Assembly (NCBI GenBank): GCA_023428135.1
Contig: JAEYZG010000005.1
Span: 62,001 to 126,000, forward strand
DNA length: 64,000 bases
Direction: 5' to 3'
Source of the DNA: Bacteroidota bacterium
GTDB taxonomy: Bacteria > Bacteroidota > Bacteroidia > Cytophagales > Cytophagaceae
Under the pieces are notes generated by a model. The model was not told the origin of the DNA, made no database searches, and saw only the letters and a program-made list of their open reading frames with translations. Below are positions 18,640 to 29,300 of this stretch, in pieces. The translations under genes were made by a program, and so were the position numbers. How positions within the stretch are numbered: the stretch's first letter is position 1; every line of letters starts with the position of its first letter.

Positions 18640-20100
18640 ATGGAAAAAATATTCAACAAGTCTGGAAAGTTAAAGGGGGTAATCCTTGTTGTTTGCACTT
18701 TACTGTCAACTGTTTCCTATGGACAGTTTACAACTGAACAAGATACCACCACCAATGTTGCACCTCAACCAGAGGAAACTGCTGTGGCACTTGTGACAGT
18801 TGCCGATAGTATTCCTGAAGTTCCAGATGAGTTGATAGCAGACAGATTAAAATGTCTCGAAAAAAATGTACAACTAACCTTTAATAAAAAAATTAGAGGT
18901 TTTATTGATTACTTCACTGTTCGTAACAGACGCTATTCTCTCGTGATGGAACGCAGAAAACGTCTATATTTCGAAATTTTTGAAGAAGCTTTAAAAAGAC
19001 ACAATATGCCTCAGGAATTAAAGTACCTGGCTATTGTAGAATCAGGACTTAATCCTAAAGCTATCTCAAGAGCTGGTGCTGCAGGTCTGTGGCAATTTAT
19101 GCCAAGCACAGGCAAAATCTACAAACTTAAACAAGATCAGTATGTAGATGAAAGATTAGATCCATACAAATCAACAGAAGCGGCCTGCAGATATCTTAAA
19201 GACCTATATAAAATTTTTAATGACTGGGAACTAGCCCTGGCCTCCTATAACTGCGGCCCTGGGAATGTCAGGAAAGCAATTAGAAAATCGGGATACAAAG
19301 ATACTTTCTGGGAAATATATAACTTCCTTCCTCAGGAAACCAGAGGATATGTCCCTCAGTTCGTAGCCCTAACCTATACAATGAACCACCTGGAAGATCA
19401 TAATATCTTCGCAGATTCACTTGAATATCCGATTCGCTTTGATACAGTACATATCAATCAATATGTAAATCTTGATATGTTCTGTGAGCAGTTGAATATC
19501 TGCAAAGATGAGTTCACTAAAATGAATCCGGCTATAAAAAGAAATTATCTTCCGGATAATTATCCTTTTCAAATCAGAATACCTTCAGATAAATCTGAAT
19601 ATTATGCGATGAACAAACTTGCAATTCTGGATGAAAGCTCAAAAAGATCAGGTGATGAAATTGATGATGAATTAGCGCAGCCGCCAGTGCAGCTTGCCAG
19701 CACAAAGCCCGCATCAGAAAAATCTCATGGATCAGCTACTGCACAAAAGAAAAAGGTTTATTATACTGTAAAAAAAGGTGATGTACTTTCTAAAATTGCA
19801 GACAAATATGAAGTAAGTCTTTCTGACCTCAAGAAATGGAATAACCTGAAAGGCTCAACTATTAAATCCGGACAAAAACTTACAATCTACAAGGGCGGAT
19901 TGGTAATTGAAAGACCGACATTAGCAAAGCATCCAGAAAACAAAAAGTATGATCCTCAAAAGAAGGTATATTATGTACAGCCTGGAGACACTCTTTGGAC
20001 TATTTCTAAATCCAATAACATACCTGTTGAAAAACTTAAAAAACTGAATAATCTTAAGTCCAACGCAATAAAAGTAGGACAAAAATTAATAATGAGTTAA
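18640..20100 (+). CDS. MltD-like membrane-bound lytic transglycosylase with two LysM domains
   Basis: 486 residues. Signal peptide at the N-terminus; the SLT/GH23 domain (about residues 110-260) has the catalytic Glu in AIVESGLNPKAISRAGAAG, then LWQFMPSTG and LASYNCGPGNVRKAI. Two LysM repeats end the protein (YTVKKGDVLSKIADKYEVS and YVQPGDTLWTISKSNNIP). It cleaves glycan strands to anhydromuropeptides, anchored to peptidoglycan by LysM. One base after the gatA stop. A perfect-arm terminator follows. Confidence 0.93.
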   Translation: MEKIFNKSGKLKGVILVVCTLLSTVSYGQFTTEQDTTTNVAPQPEETAVALVTVADSIPEVPDELIADRLKCLEKNVQLTFNKKIRGFIDYFTVRNRRYSLVMERRKRLYFEIFEEALKRHNMPQELKYLAIVESGLNPKAISRAGAAGLWQFMPSTGKIYKLKQDQYVDERLDPYKSTEAACRYLKDLYKIFNDWELALASYNCGPGNVRKAIRKSGYKDTFWEIYNFLPQETRGYVPQFVALTYTMNHLEDHNIFADSLEYPIRFDTVHINQYVNLDMFCEQLNICKDEFTKMNPAIKRNYLPDNYPFQIRIPSDKSEYYAMNKLAILDESSKRSGDEIDDELAQPPVQLASTKPASEKSHGSATAQKKKVYYTVKKGDVLSKIADKYEVSLSDLKKWNNLKGSTIKSGQKLTIYKGGLVIERPTLAKHPENKKYDPQKKVYYVQPGDTLWTISKSNNIPVEKLKKLNNLKSNAIKVGQKLIMS

Positions 20101-20121
20101 CAAATTCAGAAGCAATTTTCA

Positions 20122-20168
20122 AATGCTAAGTTTTAATAGAATACAATTAAAACTTAGCATTTTTTTAT
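20122..20168 (+). terminator. Rho-independent terminator after the tatA-gatA-mltD unit
   Basis: AATGCTAAGTTTTAA pairs with TTAAAACTTAGCATT across an ~11-base loop, followed by T6. The remaining ~280 bases before maeB are AT-rich; I see no clear TAnnTTTG box, RNA or ORF there. Confidence 0.8.
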
Positions 20169-20450
20169 TTCCCCCACTCCAATATCATTATTCTTTTAAA
20201 CTTTGATTTTTAAGCCTATTCCTACGAAACTCAGTAGATAAAACTTACAATTTTTTAAGATTTATTAGTTATTTTTACTTTTTAGAAAACAATTTTTAAA
20301 AGGGAATTACCAATTAAGAAATTTCAGAAGATCCAAATTGACGCGAACAGATTTAAAAATTCTTAGCATACAGTTCAATGTACTTCCTACATTTTTTAAA
20401 TGACTTAATTCTTCTCTTAAAAAAACTAACCCGAATTATTTACTAAGATT

Positions 20451-22730
20451 ATGGCTATTCATATAAGAAGAGAGGATGCCCTGAACTATCACAGTCATGG
20501 ACAGCCAGGAAAAATTGAAGTAGTACCAACCAAAATGCTCTCTTCCCAACTGGACCTTGCACTCGCCTATTCCCCTGGCGTTGCTGAGCCCTGTAAAGAA
20601 ATTCAGCAGAACAAGGAAGAGGTTTACAAATATACGGCAAAAGGGAATCTCGTAGGAGTAATTTCCAATGGCACAGCTGTACTTGGGCTGGGTAATATCG
20701 GTCCGGATGCATCAAAACCAGTAATGGAAGGCAAAGGAGTATTATTTAAAAAGTTTGCCGGCATTGATGTATTTGATATAGAAATTGACAGCACAGACCC
20801 TGATGAATTTGTAAGAATAGTAAAATCACTGGAGCCTACATTTGGAGGTATCAACCTTGAAGACATTAAAGCTCCGGAATGTTTTGAAATAGAACAAAAG
20901 CTCCGTGAACAAATGAATATACCTGTCATGCACGATGATCAGCATGGTACGGCAATAATCTCTGGTGCTGCATTGCTTAATGCACTTGAGCTTGTTCATA
21001 AAAAAATAGAATCCGTGCATTTCACTATTAGTGGCGCTGGTGCAGCAGCTATTGCATGTACAAAAATTTACCTGGACCTTGGAGCAAAGCTGGAAAACAT
21101 TACTATGCTTGATGTTAACGGCGTTCTTAGAAAAGACCGTACAGACCTGAATCCTGTAACTATCCAGTTTGCCACTGACCGCAATGTATATACACTTGAC
21201 CAGGCAATAGAAGGAGCTGATATTTTTATTGGTCTTTCAGCTGGAAATATCCTGACCAAAGAGATGGTGAAAAAAATGGCTAAGCAACCTATTATCTTCG
21301 CATTAGCCAATCCTGTACCTGAGATAGATTATGTTTCTGCTCTTGAAGCAAGACCTGATGCCATCATAGCAACAGGGAGATCAGATTTTCCTAATCAGGT
21401 AAATAATGTTCTGGGCTTCCCCTATATTTTCAGAGGAGCCATGGACGTTAGGGCAACTGATATCAATGAAGCCATGAAGCTGGCAGCCGTGAAAGCGATT
21501 GCAGACCTGGCCAAAGAGCCTGTTCCGGAAATTGTGAACAAAGCCTATGGTGATGAAAAGATTTCTTTTGGCAAAACTTATCTTATTCCCAAACCGCTGG
21601 ACCCACGGCTTATCACTACGATTTCCCCTGCTGTAGCTAAAGCTGCAATGGAATCAGGTGTAGCTCAGACTCAGATCACTGACTGGGATTTGTATCATGA
21701 TCAACTGCTACAGAAAATAGGTAAGGATGAGAAACTGATGAACCGCATCTTCAGCAGGGCAAGACAAAACCCTAAAAGGATTGTTCTTGCAGAAGGTGAA
21801 CATTTCAAAATACTTAAAGCAGCACAAACAATAGTTGACGAAGCTATAGGCATACCGGTGTTACTGGGTAATAAAGAGAAGATAAAGAAGATGAGTCATG
21901 AATATATGATTGATCTATCCGGATGTGAAATTATTAGCCCGATGGAAGAAAGAGAGAAACGCTATAGCTTTGGAGAGAAATTCTATAAAAAGCGTCAAAG
22001 AAAAGGCATCACTCCGGAAGAAGCCAGAAAGATGATGCGCGATCGGAATTACTTTGGAGCTATGATGGTGGATGAAGGAGAGGCAGATTGTTTCATTACT
22101 GGTCTGACTAAAGACTATGCTACTTCAATTAAGCCCGCGTTACAGGTTATCGGAGTAGCCCCAGGCACTAAAAAAGTAGCTGGAATGTATATCATCCTTA
22201 ATAAAAAAGGACCATATTTTTTTGCTGATACTACAGTAAATGAAAATCCGAACGCAGAAGAGTTAGCAGAACTGATAGGGCTGACAGCTAATGCAGTCCG
22301 CTTTTTTGATTTCACTCCACGTATTGCTGTACTTTCTTATTCAAATTTTGGATCATCAAAAGGAATAGTACCGGAAAAATCTGCGATTGCAACAAGAATT
22401 GCAAAAGAAAAGTTTCCGGAGCTCGTTATAGAGGGGGATATTCAAGCAAATATAGCATTGAACACAAAACTTCAGCAGGAAAATTATCCGTTTAGCGCTC
22501 TGGCTCAGGAAGGTGCAAATACTTTTATATTTCCGGACCTGGCCGCTGGTAATATTTGCTATAAACTTCTCCAGGAAATTGGAGAAGCTGAGACAATCGG
22601 ACCAATATTAATGGGAATGAGAAAACCGGTCCACATACTTCAGCTTGGCAGCTCCATCAGAGAAATCGTAAATATGGCGGCTATAGCAGTGGTAGATACT
22701 CAGAACCATACATTTAATCAGCAAATATGA
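20451..22730 (+). CDS. maeB: NADP-dependent malic enzyme with C-terminal phosphotransacetylase-like domain (MaeB type)
   Basis: 759 residues. Residues ~1-420 form the malic enzyme: YSPGVAEPC, VISNGTAVLGLGNIG, the acidic metal site near NLEDIKAPECFEIE, HDDQHGTA, and a Rossmann segment (FTISGAGAAAIA). Residues ~430-759 resemble phosphate acetyltransferase and in MaeB are thought to be regulatory. It decarboxylates malate to pyruvate with NADPH production. The stop codon overlaps the ruvA start (ATGA), and sprA follows. Confidence 0.95.
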   Translation: MAIHIRREDALNYHSHGQPGKIEVVPTKMLSSQLDLALAYSPGVAEPCKEIQQNKEEVYKYTAKGNLVGVISNGTAVLGLGNIGPDASKPVMEGKGVLFKKFAGIDVFDIEIDSTDPDEFVRIVKSLEPTFGGINLEDIKAPECFEIEQKLREQMNIPVMHDDQHGTAIISGAALLNALELVHKKIESVHFTISGAGAAAIACTKIYLDLGAKLENITMLDVNGVLRKDRTDLNPVTIQFATDRNVYTLDQAIEGADIFIGLSAGNILTKEMVKKMAKQPIIFALANPVPEIDYVSALEARPDAIIATGRSDFPNQVNNVLGFPYIFRGAMDVRATDINEAMKLAAVKAIADLAKEPVPEIVNKAYGDEKISFGKTYLIPKPLDPRLITTISPAVAKAAMESGVAQTQITDWDLYHDQLLQKIGKDEKLMNRIFSRARQNPKRIVLAEGEHFKILKAAQTIVDEAIGIPVLLGNKEKIKKMSHEYMIDLSGCEIISPMEEREKRYSFGEKFYKKRQRKGITPEEARKMMRDRNYFGAMMVDEGEADCFITGLTKDYATSIKPALQVIGVAPGTKKVAGMYIILNKKGPYFFADTTVNENPNAEELAELIGLTANAVRFFDFTPRIAVLSYSNFGSSKGIVPEKSAIATRIAKEKFPELVIEGDIQANIALNTKLQQENYPFSALAQEGANTFIFPDLAAGNICYKLLQEIGEAETIGPILMGMRKPVHILQLGSSIREIVNMAAIAVVDTQNHTFNQQI

Positions 22731-23323
22731 TTGCATATATAGAGGGTAAGTTAGCCTTCAAAGATCCATTCTTTATAATAATTGAAACTAACGGTATTGG
22801 ATACCAGATCAGAATTTCTCTTCAAACCTATTCTTTAATTAAAGATGAAGAAAAAGTTAAACTGCATACTTACCTGCATATTAAAGAAGATGCCCATACC
22901 CTTTTTGGTTTTTTTCACATTGCAGAGAAAAAAATTTTCCTTGACCTGATATCTATCTCCGGTGTTGGACCAGGAACTGCCATGATGATTATTTCTTCAT
23001 TAAATGCAGAAGAATTAAGCAGAGCTATAGTTCAGGAAGACGTACGCACAATACAGTCAATAAAAGGAATTGGACTTAAAACTGCCCAACGGATAGTACT
23101 AGAATTAAAAGATAAAATCAAGAAGGAGCCGGTAGGAAACGAAACAATATTGAACTTAACAAAATCTTCACACAATTTAATCAGAGGTGAAGCGTTATCC
23201 GCACTCATTACATTAGGCATCGCTAAAAATGTTGCTGAAAAGAGTATTGATAGCATCATAAAAAAAGAGGGAGATAATATCTCTTTGGAAAATTTAATTA
23301 AACAAGCGCTTAAAACAGCATAA
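22727..23323 (+). CDS. ruvA: Holliday junction branch migration protein RuvA
   Basis: 198 residues, normal length. N-terminal OB domain (MIAYIEGKLAFKDP), two helix-hairpin-helix motifs (SISGVGPGTAMMI and SIKGIGLKTAQRIVLELK), and a C-terminal RuvB-binding domain (EALSALITLGI). RuvA tetramers hold four-way junctions for the RuvB motor. The ATGA overlap with maeB indicates translational coupling; sprA starts 11 bases after. Confidence 0.96.
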   Translation: MIAYIEGKLAFKDPFFIIIETNGIGYQIRISLQTYSLIKDEEKVKLHTYLHIKEDAHTLFGFFHIAEKKIFLDLISISGVGPGTAMMIISSLNAEELSRAIVQEDVRTIQSIKGIGLKTAQRIVLELKDKIKKEPVGNETILNLTKSSHNLIRGEALSALITLGIAKNVAEKSIDSIIKKEGDNISLENLIKQALKTA

Positions 23324-23334
23324 TTTTTTTTCAA

Positions 23335-26300
23335 GTGCTGAATCTGAATAAATATATACTCGTAGCAACACTTAGCTGTGTAACTTTTTATACCTGGGTT
23401 TCCTTCGGGAAGCCCAGCAATAGCACTTATAATCACAGAAGATCTGAACCTCCCGGTGACTCAACTGAAGAGAATAAAGACAGAAAAAAAAGACCTAACT
23501 ATAATCCAAGTGACAGAGAAGGAGACCCTTTTTCCAACAGGTCTTCTAAATCACCTTTCCTGCTGAAAAATCCAACCAATGTGCAAACAGAAGTGGAGCT
23601 TGATTCAAGCATGGAGAACTATAATATATATGAAAAAGTAGGTGAACTTGAATATAGACCTCCTTCCTCCATGTCTTTCGAGGAATACTCAAGGTATCGT
23701 CAGAAAGAAATGATGAAGTCTTACTGGAAATCCAAGTCTCAGGGTCTTGATGGAGAAACTCCGGTGTCTTCCAGAGGAAACCTTATTCCTAAAATATATG
23801 TGCGCGGTCTTGAAGGACCATTCGGAAGCAATTTCGTGGACATAAGACCTAATGGTCTGGTAATGCTTGACTTCGGAGGCAAATGGCAACGCGTTAATAA
23901 CCCAAACATTCCTGTAAGGCAACAAAGAACAGGTGGCTTTGACTTTGACCAGCAGATCAGTATGAATGTGGTTGGTAAGATCGGGGAAAAACTTAAGCTT
24001 ACTGCCAACTGGGATACTAAGGCCACATTTGACTTTCAGAACAATCTTAAACTTGAATACACCGGATTTGAAGAAGATATCATACAAAAGATAGAAGCAG
24101 GTACTGTAAGCTTTCCTTTAAACAGTACTCTTATGCAAGGTCCTCAGAACCTTTTTGGTATTAAAACAAAATTGCAATTCGGAAGGCTTTCTGTTACATC
24201 AGTATTCTCAAGTCAAAGAGGTAAAAGTGAAGAAATTAGAATCCAGGGTGGATCACAAGCACGGGAAATCAACATTAAAGCGGACAACTATGAAGACAGA
24301 CGACACTTCTTCCTTGGCCAATTCTTCAGAAACAACTATCAAAGTTCACTTGCCAGTCTGCCTGTATTAAACTCCGGAGTAAAAATCACAAGAGTTGATG
24401 TATACGTGACCAACAGAACCAATAATACCCAAAACCTAAGAAGTATAATAGGATATCTTGATCTCGGCGAATCAACACCTTACAACAAAAATTTACAGGG
24501 CAATTCTAACAAGGCTGCAAGCAACGAAAGTAATAACCTGTACGACAAGGTTAGAAATTACAGAACTTCGGATAATATGGAAGCTAACCTCAATAGCCAG
24601 GGCCTTACCAAAGGAACTGATTATGAGATTATCAAAAGTGCAAGAAAACTATTACCTACAGACTATAAATTTCAACCTGACCTTGGCTACATTACACTGA
24701 ATACACAGATACAGGAAGATGCCGGTATCGCTGTGGCATTTGAATATACTTATCAGGGCAGAACTTACAAAGTAGGTGAGATGAATGAAGACATCACCAA
24801 TATCACCGGTGACTCTTTAATAATCCTGAAAATGATTAAGCCCTCTGCAACAAAGACACGACTTCCCACATGGAACCTGATGATGAAGAACATTTACCAG
24901 GTAGGAGGAACACAGCTTACAAGAGACAACTTTCAACTAAGGGTAATTTACAAAAACGACTATAGCGGACTTGATTTACCGGTTCTTCAGGAAGGTACTA
25001 TTGCTTCAGGAAAAACCATGCTTAAAATGACCGGCCTCGACAGGCTGAATATGAACAATGACCCTATTGCAGACGGTAACTTTGACTATGTAGAAGATGT
25101 AACCATAGATTCCAAATACGGAAGGATAATCTTCCCTGTGCTTGAGCCTTTCGGTAGCAATATGAATCAGTTTTTTGATTCTAATACAGAACAAAACCTA
25201 ATCAACAAGTACGTTTTCACAGAACTTTACGACTCTACACAAAGGGATGCGATGCTTGTTGCATCCAAGAATAAATATTATCTGAAAGGCCGCTATCAAT
25301 CCACAGCTACAAACTCTATACAGCTACCAGGTATAAATATAGCTCAGGAATCAGTCATTGTTACAGCAGGTAGTGTACCTCTAGTATATGGTTCTGATTA
25401 TACAATTGACGGAACAGGAAGACTGACCATTACTAATGAAGGTATTCTTGCTTCCAATAAAGAAATTAAAGTAAGGTATGAAAAGCAGGATATCTTCAAC
25501 TTCCGTAGAAAGTCATTCTTCGGAACCCGCTTTGACTATAAGATCAATGATGATTTCCTTTTAGGAGCTACAGTGCTTCATCAGAATGAAACTCCGAATA
25601 TTACCAGAGTTAGTATAGGTGATGAACCAAGCAGAAACACCATGCTCGGGTTTGATGCCAACTTTAGGAAAGATTCCAGAATTCTTACCAAAGCTGTTGA
25701 CCTTTTACCTGGCATCCAAACAAAAGCACCTTCTACAATAACTGCTGCCGGCGAGGTTGCACAGCTTATCCCTGGACACTCAAAGGCTGTTTCTAAAAAT
25801 GGCGGTACTGCTTTTATTGATGACTTTGAAGGTGCAAAAACAGCTAATGATATCACCGGATCGTGGACTAAGTGGAAAATTGGTAGTACACCAAAACGCT
25901 TTCCTCAAAGTACCAGCACAACTACAGAATACACCTACGGCAGAGCAAAACTAGCATGGTACAATATCGACAACGTATTTTATCGCAACAATGGAACCGG
26001 AGTACCTAAAGGCCTTGAAGAACATATTCAAAACCACTTTATCAGAATTGTAAGACCGCAGGAAATTTTTCCGAACCAGGACAGGCAGGTCTATACACTT
26101 AACCAGACGACTTTTGACCTTGCATATTTTCCAAGAGAAAGAGGTCCTTATAACTATAATCCAAACCTAAACGCTTCGGGAGAACTTCCAAATCCATCAA
26201 AAAACTGGGGAGCTATTACCAGAGATTTCCGCAATGAAATTGACTTTGACAATGCAAATGTGCAATACATAGAATTCTGGATGATGGATCCCTTTATGAA

Positions 26301-29300
26301 TGGCACGAATCCTAATTCATCTAAATCTAAGGTACCCGTATTTCTTGATGATAATAAAAACAGCAAAGTTACGAAAGGCGGTCAGTTATTCTTTAACCTT
26401 GGAAGTATTTCAGAAGACGTCATGAAAGACGGACAGCATGCCTTTGAAAACGGACTACCGGTAAGTGACGCGGATACAGCGGGCGGGGTTAAGAAAAACC
26501 AATGGGGAAACGTAACAACAAGAGCATTTCTTACCAATGCCTTTGACAATGACCCTGCAACACGAAGCAGACAAGACGTAGGTCTTGATGGTCTTGACAA
26601 TAATGCAGAGGAAAATTATTTCAATGATTTTCTTACAAAGGTAACTTCCATTCCTGGTATTACAGAAGACGCGAAAAATGCAATTCTTGGCGACCCTTCA
26701 GGTGATAACTTCAGACATTACCTCGGAAAAGAAAATGATGCTCAACAACTAAGCGTACTTCAGCGCTATAAAAACTACAATGGTATGGAGAACAACTCTC
26801 CTATCGCAGCAGGTGACAATAACTTCACTCAATCGAACTCTACTCTTCCTGATAATGAGGATTTGAATGCCGATAACACCATTAATGACCTTGACGAATA
26901 TTACGAATACAAAATCAACATTAATGAAAATGATTTTGCAATAGGTAAAAATCACGTGGTTGATAAAGTAACGGGAGACAGTGGAGTTGCCTGGTATCAA
27001 TTCAGAATACCGATCAGGGAGCCAGATTCAATCGTCGGAAATATCAATGGTTTTAAGACGATTAAGTTCATGAGAATGTACGTTACTGGCTTTGAAGATC
27101 CTGTTGTAATGAGGTTTGTAAAACTTCAGCTGGTATCTAGTCAGTGGAGACCATTTAATGAACCTCTTTATGAAAATACCGGTGAGTTCCTTGAGCCTTC
27201 TGTAACCCCTGTTAACATCTCTACAGTCAGTATTGAAGAAAACGGTAAAGTCGAAGGAAACAAAATACCTTATGTGTTACCTCCAGGGTTTTCAAGAGAT
27301 CAGGATGCCACAGCTCAGAATAACAGAAGATTGAATGAACAGTCTTTGAGAATTTGTGCTGATGACATTCCTGATAAAAAAGCAGGTGCTGCATATAAAA
27401 TTATCAATCTTGATCTTCTGAATTACAAAAACCTTAGAATGTTTGTCCATGCTGAGACAGAAGACATCAATACAAAAGACAGAGACCTTGAAGCATTTAT
27501 CCGATTAGGAACAGATTTTAAAGAAAACTTCTATGAAGTTGCTATTCCTCTTTATCTCACTCCACAAGGCAGCAGAGATGTAAACCAGATCTGGAGATCG
27601 GAAAATGAACTTAACCTGCGTATTGCAGACCTTATAGACGTTAAAGTTCTGGGTGATAAATCAGGAAGAATTATGAGCAGCCCCTTTTCTCAAACTGTAA
27701 ATGGAAGGGTAATCACTGTTGTTGGAAGGCCAGACATAAGCTCTGTACAGACAATTATGATTGGTATTCGGAACCCATATACTAAAGACGGACAGGCAAA
27801 ATCCGCCTGTATCTGGGTTAATGAGCTTAGAGCTACTAATTTTCAGGAAAGCCCGGGGTGGGCAGCTACTGCAAGGGCAAATGTTAAGCTGGCAGATCTT
27901 GCCACTATTTCGGGATCTATGAGATATACATCTGTAGGATTCGGAACACTAGAGCAAAAGGTTTCTCAAAGGGAACGAAATAATACTTTACAATGGGGTG
28001 TTCAAAGTAATATTAGTCTTGACAAATTTTTACCACAAAAACTTGGAATCCGTCTCCCTTTGTTTGTAGGCTATGACAGAGAAGTCATATCTCCGAAATA
28101 CGACCCCCTTGATCCGGACGTACTTATTAAGAACTCCCTCTCCCGCTTTGGGACAGGTGCAGAAAGAGATGCGTACAAAAATCTTATACTTACCCAGACA
28201 ACAAGGAGAGCTATTAACTTTACCAATATACAGAAAGTAAAGATTAAAAAAGATGCCAAGAGCCATCTGTGGGATATAGAAAATCTGTCGCTTACCCTCG
28301 GGTACAGCGACACCAAAAGAACAAGTTCTACAGTACAGGATTCTACCATCAAAATGTATAAAGCTGGTCTGGGATATAACTTCACCAGTCAGGCAAAACC
28401 ATTTGAGCCTTTTAAAAAGGTAAAGGCATTTGATAAAAAATACCTGAAGCTTATTAAAGATATAAACTTCAACTTTATTCCATCTACAATCTCTTTCAGA
28501 GGAGATCTGGACAGAAGGACAAAGACAACTGTATTCTATGAGGCAAGCCCTATTTATGGGATCTTATCTACACCTTATTACGAAAAGATGTTCAACTTTA
28601 ACAGAGTGTACGGACTTGTATGGAATTTTACCAAAAGCTTATCTATAGACTATTCTGCTAATGCTTATGCTATAATTGATGAATCTCCAACCGCAGCTCC
28701 CGATTCAAAAGAAAACCAGGATTATGCCTGGAAAAATCTGAAAAGATTCGGTCGTATGAAGGACTATAACCAATCTATCGGAGCAAATTATAAAGTCCCA
28801 TTTGATAAGCTGCCTATTACTGACTGGATTGGTGCAGACATCCGCTATACTGCCGGCTATACATGGAATTCAGGAGCCTTATTTCAAAGAGATACACTTG
28901 GAAACTCAGTCAGAAATGAACGTACTGTTGGGGTAAATGGCAAAATAAACCTTGAAAAAATATATAATAGAGTCAAATTCCTTAAAGAGTTAAACAGCCC
29001 GCCCAAAAAGCTGCCTAAACCAGCCCTCAAAAAAGACACGACCGAAACACTCCCCAAACCGGAAATGAAAGGGCTCAAGGCTGTGGCTAAAGCGCTTATT
29101 AGCATTAAAACCATTAATTTTACATACAACCTGACCCAGGGAATATTGATGCCAGGGTATATGCCCAAACCAAATTTCTTTGGAATAGGTGAAGGTGTTG
29201 ATGCTAAATCAATGCTTCCTTTTATTCTGGGAGACCAGGATCTTCAAAAGTTTAAGAGGGAATTTTCTGAGAAAGGCTACATAACAAGGGATGCGAAATT

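Noticed and set aside
20101..20450. Possible riboswitch or small RNA before maeB
   Set aside because: Apart from the terminator I see no conserved aptamer-like structure or promoter box; the rest is AT-rich sequence.
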